From Legionella sainthelensi (GTDB lineage Bacteria > Pseudomonadota > Gammaproteobacteria > Legionellales > Legionellaceae), in the NCBI RefSeq assembly GCF_900637685.1, contig NZ_LR134388.1:1995501-2059500 (forward strand): a stretch of 64,000 nt of DNA. Direction: 5' to 3'. The position numbers were made by a program, and so were the translations under genes. Within the stretch, counting starts at the first letter, position 1; every line of letters starts with the position of its first letter. Under the pieces are notes generated by a model, which was given only the letters and a program-made list of their open reading frames with translations, was not told where the DNA came from and did no database searches. Below are positions 54,223 to 63,788 of the stretch, piece after piece.

Positions 54223-55089
54223 ATGAAAATTACTTTAATAGGACTTGGAAAAATGGGTTCAGTTTTAGCTGAACGTTTATTAGCAGCCAATTTTGATTTA
54301 ACTGTATTTAATCGTACAAAAGAAAAAATGCGGCCCTTAATTCAAGCTGGTGCAAGAGGAGCTGAAACTTTAGAAGATGCTGTTAAAGAAGCTAGAATAA
54401 TTATCACATGTCTTCTTGATGATCAGGCTGTTTTAGAGGCCACTCGAAGCTTTATTTGTTATCAATCGCCCCATACCATACATATTGGAACATCAACTAT
54501 ATTGCCAGAAACTTCAAAACAGTTATTTAATTTTCACCAAAAAAACGGCAGTACTTATATTGCAGCTAATGTTCTGGGTGTTCCCAAAGCAGCTGCACGA
54601 GGTGAACTCACTACACTTGTTGCAGGACCAGAGGATGTAATTGAGCAATGTAAGCCCATATTTGCATCATACTCAATAAAGGTCATCCCGGTAGGTACCC
54701 AACCTTTTCAAGCCAATGTTGTTAAAATATGCATGAATTATTTCTTGGTCACTGCAATAGAAACTATGGGGGAACTCTATACTTTTGCGGAGAAAAGCAA
54801 CGTTAACCCCTCTATTCTGAACACACTATTTCATACTGTATTCGCTCATCCCGCATTTCAGCTTTATGTAGATAAAATTAGTCAACGTGATTTTGATGAT
54901 GTAAATTTTGATATTAAGGGAGGATTTAAAGATTTAAATTTATTCCAACAAGCTTTTGCTCAGGCCGGAGTTGTTCCTGAAATTGCAAATATAATTAAAG
55001 ATAAGTTTATTATTGCTTTGGCACATCATATGGAACATAAGGACTGGAGTGCAATTACAGAAATTACACGATTACAAGCGAATCTATGA
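54223..55089 (+). CDS. NAD-binding dehydrogenase of the 3-hydroxyisobutyrate/6-phosphogluconate type
   Basis: A 288-residue protein. ITLIGLGKMGSVLAERLL is the N-terminal GxGxxG dinucleotide site, FNRTKEKM suggests NADP preference through NRT, and HIGTSTILPETS with ANVLGVPKAAARGELT is the substrate-binding signature of beta-hydroxyacid dehydrogenases. KICMNYFLV contains the catalytic Lys (KxxxN). The C-terminal helical domain is present. Similar proteins reduce succinic semialdehyde, glyoxylate or tartronate semialdehyde. Its promoter region is shared with the aldo/keto reductase. Confidence 0.88.
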   Translation: MKITLIGLGKMGSVLAERLLAANFDLTVFNRTKEKMRPLIQAGARGAETLEDAVKEARIIITCLLDDQAVLEATRSFICYQSPHTIHIGTSTILPETSKQLFNFHQKNGSTYIAANVLGVPKAAARGELTTLVAGPEDVIEQCKPIFASYSIKVIPVGTQPFQANVVKICMNYFLVTAIETMGELYTFAEKSNVNPSILNTLFHTVFAHPAFQLYVDKISQRDFDDVNFDIKGGFKDLNLFQQAFAQAGVVPEIANIIKDKFIIALAHHMEHKDWSAITEITRLQANL

Positions 55090-55382
55090 AAAATTTAAAT
55101 TGCATGAAATAAAATGGTGGTTTCTCTTAACATTGAAATTTTGTCTCACGCATCTAATGGCTTCAATCATGAACTTAATCAAGACTTGCATATGCTCGTG
55201 AGGTAAACTGCTTGATGAAGCGAGTTGATACTTAACTATTATCTACGCATCCAGTTTTGAAAATACAATAACTATTTAAAGATAATACCTATTAAGAGTT
55301 AATCGTTTTTTATATGGTTCCGTGAGCAGAGAATCCATCTCAAAATCAGCTCACAGTACCATCAATTATTCGTGCTAACTTT

Positions 55383-57326
55383 TTAAAGCGTACACGAAGT
55401 GGTTATTTGTACTCTTTCTTGATTATTTATCTCTCTTTTTTCTTCGCTTGCAAGAGTAAACAGGGAAAAGTATCGTGCTAATTTTTGTCGATTTAAAGTA
55501 TTATCGGAGCGAATTGCTGCATAGCGATAATATTCTTCTATTTCTAAATCAGTCAGTTGACCCTGTGAAACTGACTTATCAAATTTTCGATGCATATCAT
55601 TACATACCGCGAGCAACTCATAAATTGTCTTGTCTGATGCTAAGTCATCATCCTCTTTCTGAGCTAGATATGTTTGTCCATATTGAGCCAAATGCCGCAT
55701 TCCTCCATTTTCTTCGATTTTTTTAAAACCACCATGAATTAAGGTTGCAAGCCCTCGAGTAATAGGTTTTATAAACCAGGTCAATGGTGTTGTAGCTAGC
55801 TCGACGACACCTCGCACCATGTTAAATAATCCATCTATTAAAGACCACTGATTCAGTGTAAAAATACCAATTCCGGTTTTAATCAAGCCCGTAAAAAAAT
55901 CACCAATTCCAACTAAAGGTTGTTTGAAATCTTGACCTATTTGATGGGTACTTTTATAGGGGTTAAAATAGTCAACAAAAATTTTACCAATTTTTTTTGC
56001 AGTATGTTTTAAAGGTATGTAATTCAATTGACCAAACTTAACAAGGGGATATTCACGATGTGGAAAGGGATTCCATTTAGGATTCACTGCTTTTGCTAAC
56101 GGATCACGAGTAAAATGCTTAAAGTAATCTTTAATTGCGGGCTCTAAGTCATCATCATGATCAGCTACCGATGCTAATTTTATAAATCGTACTGCACGCA
56201 TCGCATTCATGAAGCTTCTTACTCGCCAGAAGCTGTAATTACCTACTTCTTTAACTTTTTTAGGCGTGAAATCTTTTAAAAACCACGTTTGGTATTTATG
56301 AAGTAACTCATCCATTGTATCAGTATTGCGAAATGAATTTTTGATCGATGAAGACATTGTTGCTAAAAATCGGGCACTTGCCTGCAAACCTGCATTTAAA
56401 CCTTTAAAATAGGATAAACCAAGAGCTGAATCACCTTCCAAAACAACACGAGCGTTACCCTGAGTATTAACTACCTGTTTCGCATGGGTAGCAGGAGCTT
56501 CATTTACACTAATACGTATTGATTCGTTATCAATTCTTTGTCCTATATTGGATGTGTCTTGAACTTTATATTGAAGATAAGATGTAATAAATGACTGAAT
56601 ATGAGATGGTAACTTCGGAGTGTCAGGTTGAGTAGGCGCTGATGTTGAAAAAGGCTTTATAGGATTTTTTGAGGTGGCCTTTTGCAATGCAATAAAATCT
56701 TCCTTTGAAATCATCATTTGCATGGTTACAGGCGTTTTTCCATTTTCAAAATGCCCTACATACTCATTAGCAATCAATCCTTTTCGAGCCATTTGCTGAT
56801 AAAAGTGTTGGGTCTGAATTCCAGGGGCTTTTTCTTCACCATTGATGTCAAATCGAAGCTGTAAAACATAATCATACTCATGTTTTACCTGATTATTATC
56901 TGAAAATAACGAGCGACTCACTACACTGTGTGTACCATCCGCACCAATAATGAGACGCACATGAGGATATTCCTTTGCTAATTTTTCTTTGATAGTTTCT
57001 GCTTTAACTTCTTGTTCTGTCAGAATCTCAACACCACTGCTTTTTGCTAGTTGAGTCAAAATTTGCTGTAAGGTATTAGTGCGTATGTGAGGATCCCTTT
57101 TTAATTGCTTTAATAATTGAACTAATACAGGATGGTTTTCGCTATGGGTTGCTTTCATTATAGCTTCAAGCTGTTTTGCATCCATAACCAAAGTATGGCT
57201 TCTTTGATATTCCGCATATTTCTCAAGTACTACAATATTGAGCTTAGGATTCAGATACTTTATTCCCCATGCATTGATAAGCCCTATGGGACCTGCACCC
57301 ACCACCAGTACATCAGTATTTAAAGC
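55383..57326 (-). CDS. Large FAD-dependent monooxygenase-like protein, possible effector
   Basis: A 647-residue protein from ATG 57326. Its N-terminal third has a flavin site (DVLVVGAGPIGLINAWGIK) and the second motif GADGTHSVVSR near residue 140; VVLEGDSALGLSYFKGLNAGLQAS (about 295) is the GD box. This is the aromatic hydroxylase/MICAL-like FAD_binding_3 class. The following 250 residues have no match I know and contain long hydrophobic stretches (about 475-560), such as GIGDFFTGLIKTGIGIF and ELATTPLTWFIKP, which could insert into membranes. The final 80 residues are acidic and polar. Typical hydroxylases have 400-500 residues. The extra region and orphan position suggest a secreted effector; that is inference. 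Confidence 0.7.
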   Translation of the reverse strand, partial: ALNTDVLVVGAGPIGLINAWGIKYLNPKLNIVVLEKYAEYQRSHTLVMDAKQLEAIMKATHSENHPVLVQLLKQLKRDPHIRTNTLQQILTQLAKSSGVEILTEQEVKAETIKEKLAKEYPHVRLIIGADGTHSVVSRSLFSDNNQVKHEYDYVLQLRFDINGEEKAPGIQTQHFYQQMARKGLIANEYVGHFENGKTPVTMQMMISKEDFIALQKATSKNPIKPFSTSAPTQPDTPKLPSHIQSFITSYLQYKVQDTSNIGQRIDNESIRISVNEAPATHAKQVVNTQGNARVVLEGDSALGLSYFKGLNAGLQASARFLATMSSSIKNSFRNTDTMDELLHKYQTWFLKDFTPKKVKEVGNYSFWRVRSFMNAMRAVRFIKLASVADHDDDLEPAIKDYFKHFTRDPLAKAVNPKWNPFPHREYPLVKFGQLNYIPLKHTAKKIGKIFVDYFNPYKSTHQIGQDFKQPLVGIGDFFTGLIKTGIGIFTLNQWSLIDGLFNMVRGVVELATTPLTWFIKPITRGLATLIHGGFKKIEENGGMRHLAQYGQTYLAQKEDDDLASDKTIYELLAVCNDMHRKFDKSVSQGQLTDLEIEEYYRYAAIRSDNTLNRQKLARYFSLFTLASEEKREINNQERVQITTSCTL

Positions 57327-57635
57327 CATAAAAAGACACATCCTTAGTATGTTTCAAAAAGAGACAATTATATCACTTAAATTTCAATTTATGCACCCAG
57401 CGTTCAATTTATTTGTAAATAAGAAACCAATTAAATTAAAAATTTAACGACAAATAGAGCCCATTTAAAATTTAAAACAATAAAGCTTTTGCCGGTGATG
57501 AATAATCAATTCAATTTATTAAATAGTGCACCCAATTGAAATCTCTCATTTACTCATTTAGAAATTCCTTAATATAATAAAGGCATTAAAGAAAATAACA
57601 TTGCTGTTATAAAAAATTGTTACAAAGGATAATTG
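57327..57635. other. AT-rich divergent promoter region
   Basis: About 300 bases with no gene. It contains a TATAAT on the minus strand about 40 bases before the flavoprotein start, and the upstream region of the multicopper oxidase gene. No regulator site for copper was identified. Confidence 0.45.
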
Positions 57636-60097
57636 ATGAGAATCAATGCTCATACTTCATCTGTTAAGAGACTCTCTTTTATTCTTTTGAGCTCTTTTTT
57701 TATTTTCTTTTTTTAATATCTTCTACAATCGCAGCAAATCGAGTAATCAATTTGGAGGTAGGTTATAAAACAGTATATTTTGCCAAAAAATTCAAACAAG
57801 CAATTGCTGTAAATCAGCAAGTTCCTGCACCTACACTCCATTTTAAGGAAGGAGATCATGTCACCATCAATGTTTCTAACCATTTAGATAAAGGTACAGC
57901 AATACATTGGCATGGGTTGTTAGTTCCATGGCAAATGGATGGTGTTGAAGGTGTATCGCAAACTGAAATTCTTCCTGGTGGAACTTTCCGGTATCAATTT
58001 AAACTAAAACAATCTGGAACTTATTGGTACCATGCGCATGCTGGTTTGCAAGAGCAACAAGGATTATATGGTGCTTTTATTGTAGATCCCATAAAACCAT
58101 CTGATTATACATACACTAAAGATTATGTCATTGTGTTATCCGATTGGATTAATAGCCAACCTGATAAGGTACAAGCTAACCTGAAAAAAGCTGGTGATTA
58201 TTATGCTTCTCGCTTTCCACTTCAGCCTTCTCTGGCAAAATTTATTCACGATTATAAAAAAGCCACTAAAGAAGAGCGCTTCCAGCTTCTGGAAGATTAT
58301 AAAACGATGCAACAAATGCGCATGAGCATTTATGATATCAGCGATGTAGCTTATGATGCATTTTTACTGAATGGTCATACTAATGCCAATCCCTGGACAG
58401 CATCAGTTAAAGTAGGTGATATTGTTCGTCTTCGCTTCATTGATGCGGGGAGCAGCACTATCTTCCGCATCAAAATACCTGATACTTCTATGAAAGTGGT
58501 ACACATACAAGGAAATGATGTCAAACCCTATTTTGTTGACAATTTGACCATTTCACCTGCTGAAACTTATGACGTTTTAGTAAAAATAGAAAAAGATAAG
58601 CCTTATATTATTTATGCGGAATCAAAAGATACAGTGGGGGCTGTGTTCGGTGCATTAAAAACAAATACAAGGCAACGCATTAACACTGAAGTAAACCCCT
58701 TCCCCGAGCCTATACCTGTTACTCAAGAAATGATGAACATCATGATGGGAGGCATGTATCATGGATACTTACCCAGTAATAAACAAAAAAAACATCTTTT
58801 AATGTCTTCAAAAAATCCACATCACTCTATGAAGATGGATCACTCCATGAAAATGCCTACTGAACCAACACGATTTAATGACACAATAGTGCCAGCTAAC
58901 ATTCCATTCATGACTTCATTAGATATTAAATATCGCGATTTATTCGCCGCTGTCCCAACTAATGACCCCAATAAACCTGTTGAAGGAATCATTAATTTAG
59001 AGTTATTTGGCTATATGGGGCAATATATTTGGTTTATTAATGGCACACCAGGATATAAGGCAAAACCCATTCCACTCAAACCAGGAAAACGTTATCGTTT
59101 TGTGTTTACCAATACATCAATGATGCATCATCCTATGCATCTCCATGGTCATTGGTTTATTTTACGTACGGGAAAAAACTACTTTGACCCTCTGATGCAT
59201 ACGCTTGATATTCCGCCAGGAGCGACAATCACTGCTGATGTAGATACGGATGCTAGTGGCCAATGGTTCTTCCATTGCCATATGTTGTATCACATGATGT
59301 CAGGCATGTCCCGGATCTTTCAATATTCATCCCTAATAGCGATTACTAATAGTAAATTAAAACCAGAAAACATTGATAAAGATACCAGATATCAGAACAG
59401 GCCTATCGTGCAGGTTGATGAAGCAATCAAGCCTATAAATTTATCTTTGGTCAAACATCCTATGGCGCATAATGCTGGATTTTGGATGTCAACTTATCTG
59501 GATGTTGGTGCTGATCCTATACATAATGCCCAACGCCTCACTTACAAAGGTATGTACGGACCTGATTATAATAAACTGGAATTATTCACAAATGATGCAG
59601 AAATTTACAAAGGGGCTATCGAAAATGCAGACATTGATATCTTTTATTGGCATTTAATCAGTCAGTTTTGGGCTCTTAAGGGTGGAGTGAATTATTTCAA
59701 TCAACCCGCATCAAAACCTTATTGGCAAGCTGGCATTGGCATCGAAGGCTTAATGCCCTTTTTTATTGAGACAGACATACGAACCTATTTTTATGGAGGT
59801 AGCGTTAAATTTGATATTGAGCTCGCACGCGATACCCAAATTACAAATAATTTTTTAATAAAAACTGGGGTTCGGAGTATTATAGCCACTAAAACCGTGA
59901 CTCAGGCTGAAATTGGCAGCGGCCTGAATCAAATGAGATATACCGTAAGACCCTACTATCGTCTTATGCCTGGTTTAAGCATATTTATAGAGTATGAAAA
60001 TGAGCATGATTATGGGATATTTAAACTCATCGAAGATACAAGTACCGTCCCTGATATCTCAAATACAGTTTCTCTCGGAGCAACCCTTCTTTTCTAA
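57636..60097 (+). pseudogene. Fused CopA-CopB multicopper oxidase, frame broken in the signal peptide
   Basis: A signal peptide starts at ATG 57636 (AAAGGA upstream; MRINAHTSSVKRLSFILLSSFF) but ends at a stop inside a run of seven Ts near 57710. One more T restores the frame into LISSTIAANRVINLEV and on to 60097, about 820 residues. The oxidase has all four copper-ligand boxes: HWHG, WYHAHAG, HPMHLHGHW and FHCHMLYHMMSGM. A Met/His-rich insert (about 58820-58860) resembles CopA copper-binding repeats. After about residue 570 a CopB-like outer-membrane beta-barrel domain follows and ends in a terminal Phe. CopA oxidises Cu(I) in the periplasm, and here it would be tethered to the outer membrane. 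Function depends on whether the frameshift is real. Confidence 0.75.
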
Positions 60098-60168
60098 AAC
60101 AAGATAAAAATGTTATTACAGCATCGCATGAGTTACGCTACACTACGCTGAAAAAATTGGAGCTTTAT

Positions 60169-62076
60169 ATGCTTGGATCGCGTACTTCCCAAAATCAAGT
60201 GCTCGAAAATTTAAATCAAATACTTACTCTTCTCAGTAAACTTATCTTGCTTCTTGTTACGATGAGTACCGTTGTCCCTTTCTCTCCCAAGCTACCCGCA
60301 TCGGGCATTGATTCCTCATGGGCATTAGGATTAAATCAAGCAATCGCGCAAGGACTGGCCTTTGGAAAAGAAATCATATTTACTCTAGGTCCATATTCGT
60401 CGATCTATACTAAAGCTTACCACCCTGCCACCAATATAATGATGAATGTTGGAAGCCTATATTTAGCAATTTCCTATTGGATAGCTTTGTTATTTTTAAT
60501 GCAGAACAGCAGATGGTACTGGACGCTCATTTTTTGTATCCCTCTCTTTGGAATGCTTTATGCGCGAGATTCATTATTTTTTTCTTATGCACTACTTGTT
60601 GGGCTAATCAGTTATAAAATGATGTATTGCCCCAAAGCGATACCCAATTCAAAAAACACCCGCATGCTTTTAACAGCGTTTCTTTTCGCTCCCTTTGGGT
60701 TATTGGCATTAATAAAAGGCTCAATGCTTATTGTTTGCCTCGCCGTAGCTGGCTTGTGCTTGATATTTTTTCTTGTCAATACACAGCTCCATTACGCCTT
60801 ATCGTGTTTGGCTTCATTGCTTGCCTCACTTGTTTTATTTTGGCTTGCAGCAGGCCAATCTATAATTTATTTACCGAACTATTTAGTCAGCAGCATTTCT
60901 ATAGCATCCGGTTTTAGTGAAGCGATGTCTACGTTTGGGAATGCGAATGAAATTGTACTGTATTTAATAACCTCAAGCTCAATTTTCCTGCTTATTTTAT
61001 GCCATAAGGAAGTACAACCAGGAGGAGCCAAATTATTTTTGATCTGTATTTTTTCTGCTTTTTTATTTGTTTCGTTTAAAACAGGATTTACTCGCCATGT
61101 GGGTCATGCATTCATCCCAGGAACATCCGTTTTATTAGCAGGACTTTTTTTACCTTTTCTATTTCACTCGGGTGGCACTTATCTTATTCTATTTATATCA
61201 TTAGGTAGCTGGAATTATATTAATGGACATTACACAAAAATTTCTATTTTTGATAATTTTAAATCGTCCTATTCAGCAACATCTCATGGTTTAAAAAGCA
61301 GAATCCAAGACTCTCAATGGCTAGAAAAAAATTTTGCATTTACTATGAATTTCTTACGTGAGCAAGCAAACTTTCCATTGCTTCAAGGAACCACAGATAT
61401 TTATTCATACAATCAATCTTACCTCATCTCCTCCCAAAATCGCTGGTCCCCTCGACCAATTTTTCAAAGCTATTCGGTCTTTACCCAAAGCTTGGCTGAA
61501 GATAATAAAAAACATTTACAAGAAGGACAAAGCCCAGACAATATTATTTTTAAAATTGAACCAATTGATGGAAGAGTACCCTCGTTAGAGGACGGAGCAA
61601 GCTGGCCTCTATTGCTCAATCATTATAAACCCACAAGGGTACATAATGGTTATTTGTTTTTAGACAAAAGAAAAACTATTTTTCATCCAAAAGAATCATT
61701 ACTGAGTAGTGAACGCCATGCCTTTGGGGAGCTTGTTATTTTACCAGAACAAAAAAAGCCTGTCTTTGCAACAATAGAAATACAGCCAACTATTTGGGGA
61801 AAACTAGCAACAATCCTCTTCAAACCAAATCAACTAGAGATAATCTTACATTTAAAAAATGGAACTATAAGACAGTATCGTTTGATTGCAAGCATGGCAA
61901 AATCGAATTTTCTTCTTTCTCCTCTCATTGAGAATACAGTAGAGTTTTCTTCACTGTATCAAAAAAATGGTGTCTTAAATGAAAAAACAGTAACTTCTTT
62001 TATGATTACAACCACGCACGATGGTGGTTGGTTTTGGCAGCACGTTTATACAGTGACGCTTTATTTTAAAACTTAA
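60169..62076 (+). CDS. Polytopic membrane protein with C-terminal soluble domain, unknown function
   Basis: A 635-residue protein from ATG 60169 (GGAG six bases upstream; TTG at 60157 is rejected). Residues 20-350 contain about ten hydrophobic segments, with a short conserved-looking loop FTLGPYSSIYTKAYHPATN after the first one; loops like this occur in membrane glycosyltransferases, but the diagnostic Asp/Glu motif was not identified with confidence. Residues 360-635 are soluble, with strands toward the end (GELVILPEQKKPVFATIEIQPT). No family assigned. It follows the multicopper oxidase by 70 bases without a terminator between. Confidence 0.6.
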   Translation: MLGSRTSQNQVLENLNQILTLLSKLILLLVTMSTVVPFSPKLPASGIDSSWALGLNQAIAQGLAFGKEIIFTLGPYSSIYTKAYHPATNIMMNVGSLYLAISYWIALLFLMQNSRWYWTLIFCIPLFGMLYARDSLFFSYALLVGLISYKMMYCPKAIPNSKNTRMLLTAFLFAPFGLLALIKGSMLIVCLAVAGLCLIFFLVNTQLHYALSCLASLLASLVLFWLAAGQSIIYLPNYLVSSISIASGFSEAMSTFGNANEIVLYLITSSSIFLLILCHKEVQPGGAKLFLICIFSAFLFVSFKTGFTRHVGHAFIPGTSVLLAGLFLPFLFHSGGTYLILFISLGSWNYINGHYTKISIFDNFKSSYSATSHGLKSRIQDSQWLEKNFAFTMNFLREQANFPLLQGTTDIYSYNQSYLISSQNRWSPRPIFQSYSVFTQSLAEDNKKHLQEGQSPDNIIFKIEPIDGRVPSLEDGASWPLLLNHYKPTRVHNGYLFLDKRKTIFHPKESLLSSERHAFGELVILPEQKKPVFATIEIQPTIWGKLATILFKPNQLEIILHLKNGTIRQYRLIASMAKSNFLLSPLIENTVEFSSLYQKNGVLNEKTVTSFMITTTHDGGWFWQHVYTVTLYFKT

Positions 62077-62119
62077 AGAAATATCAATACTATTTTATAT
62101 TGGAGGATGCCAATGCGGA

Positions 62120-62491
62120 CTATTTTTGCAGTGAATAACCTGCATCAAGCCAACCTTGTAATCCAGTATCCAGAGAATAAACTTGTGTATATCCGATCTT
62201 TTGTAAACTGTCAGCAACCAAAGCACAGCGAAAACCACCACTGCAATACACTACGATTTCCGTATTTAAATCAGGAATTTTCTTTTCAATATCACGTTCA
62301 ATAATCCCTTTACTCAAATGAATTGCAGTGGGAATATAACCTGTTTCCCATTCATCAGATTCACGCACATCAATAATGAGCATAGGTTCTTGGCGATCGA
62401 TTTTTTCTTTTAATGCTTGAGGGGTTATTTCCTTAATGCGTCTTTTAGAATCATTGACTAAGGCCAAAAATCCTGGGGAATGCTGTTTCAT
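62120..62491 (-). CDS. Single-domain rhodanese-like sulfurtransferase
   Basis: A 123-residue cytosolic protein. The rhodanese fold is shown by MLIIDVRESDEWETGYIPTAIHLSKG and the active-site loop VVYCSGGFRCALVADSL, with the persulfide Cys in CSGGFR. C-terminal LDTGLQGWLDAGY is the usual end. Such proteins carry sulfane sulfur for detoxification or transfer. It is convergent with the membrane protein gene and stands alone, with no sulfur-oxidation partner in view. Confidence 0.9.
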   Translation of the reverse strand: MKQHSPGFLALVNDSKRRIKEITPQALKEKIDRQEPMLIIDVRESDEWETGYIPTAIHLSKGIIERDIEKKIPDLNTEIVVYCSGGFRCALVADSLQKIGYTQVYSLDTGLQGWLDAGYSLQK

Positions 62492-62633
62492 TCTTTGACT
62501 CCTCTTTTATTATTGTATTACCTAACTATTCACAACTATTAATGTTTGAGCTACTAAGTCTTTTTGTCAAGTGTTCTTATAACCTAATTTTTTAAGCTAC
62601 ATTTAATGAATACAAGAAAAAAAGGATGTGATT

Positions 62634-63617
62634 ATGTATGCAATGATTATGGAGCGTATAGGCCAACAACTGGTTCTAAAAAAAATTACAAAACCAGAGC
62701 CTCAACCTAATGAGCTTTTAATTAAAATCCACGCTTGTGGTATTTGTCGCACTGATTTGCATGTTATTGATGGAGAATTAACGGATCCCAAGCTTCCTCT
62801 AGTTCCAGGTCATCAAATTGTGGGCACAGTTGAACAATTAGGGTCGTCTGTCAGATCGTTTCATATTGGACAACGAATTGGTGTTCCATGGTTGGGTGGC
62901 AGTTGCGAAACGTGCTCATTTTGCTTGTCAGGACGTGAAAATTTGTGTGATCATGCCCGCTTTACCGGGTATCAAATTGATGGCGGATTTGCTCAATATT
63001 GTGTGGCGAACCATCGCTTTTGTTTTCCAATACCGGAGGGATATTCCGATTATCAAGCTGCACCACTTTTTTGTGCCGGATTAATTGGCTATCGTGCTTT
63101 ATTAAAAACTTTGGATGCGAAGCATTTAGGACTGTATGGTTTTGGTGCAGCAGCACATATTATTATTCAAGTAGCTAATAAACAAGGTCGTAAAGTCTAT
63201 GCTTTTACGGCTATTGGAGATAATAAAGCACAAAATTTTGCCTATCAATTAGGAGCTACCTGGGCTGGGGATTCAAAACAAAATCCACCACACCTACTCG
63301 ATGCAGCGATTATTTTTGCTCCCATAGGTGAACTCGTACCCCAAGCGCTACGTAATACACAAAAAGGTGGTACGGTTGTTTGTGCTGGAATACATATGAG
63401 TGATATCCCTAGTTTTCCTTACCAACTTCTTTGGGGGGAACGTACACTCTGTTCGGTCGCCAATCTTACGCGAAATGATGGCAAAGAGTTTTTACAATTA
63501 GCACCACAAGTACCTGTTAAAACAGAAATTCATACCTACCCGTTAATTAAAGTGAATGAAGCACTTGATGATCTTAGGCATGGGCGATTTACAGGAGCAG
63601 CAGTAATTACTCTTTGA
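62634..63617 (+). CDS. Zinc-dependent alcohol dehydrogenase (MDR family)
   Basis: A 327-residue medium-chain dehydrogenase starting at ATG 62634 (AAAGGA seven bases before; GTG at 62628 is less likely). Catalytic zinc ligands are visible: Cys in CGICRTDLHV and His in VPGHQIVG. The four structural-zinc cysteines occur in CETCSFCLSGRENLCDHA. A Rossmann site follows (HLGLYGFGAAAHIIIQVA). This matches the YahK/AdhP-like group with zinc-binding alcohol dehydrogenase proteins found widely in Legionella. Substrate unknown. Confidence 0.92.
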   Translation: MYAMIMERIGQQLVLKKITKPEPQPNELLIKIHACGICRTDLHVIDGELTDPKLPLVPGHQIVGTVEQLGSSVRSFHIGQRIGVPWLGGSCETCSFCLSGRENLCDHARFTGYQIDGGFAQYCVANHRFCFPIPEGYSDYQAAPLFCAGLIGYRALLKTLDAKHLGLYGFGAAAHIIIQVANKQGRKVYAFTAIGDNKAQNFAYQLGATWAGDSKQNPPHLLDAAIIFAPIGELVPQALRNTQKGGTVVCAGIHMSDIPSFPYQLLWGERTLCSVANLTRNDGKEFLQLAPQVPVKTEIHTYPLIKVNEALDDLRHGRFTGAAVITL

Positions 63618-63788
63618 TATAAATCATGATTGAACATTTTATTTCTACAGTACTGGCATTTTTCTGTTTCATTTTATCACTAATTGAATTAACTTATTGA
63701 TTTATTATTTAGCTTTCAAGAATATATACTTTACTAAAAAACTAAAAAAGGTTATAATTTGTACAGACATTAATATGGAGTTTTTCCT

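Noticed and set aside
55013-55201. 62-codon plus-strand frame after the dehydrogenase gene
   Set aside because: It starts inside the dehydrogenase in another frame, has no ribosome-binding site and looks random.
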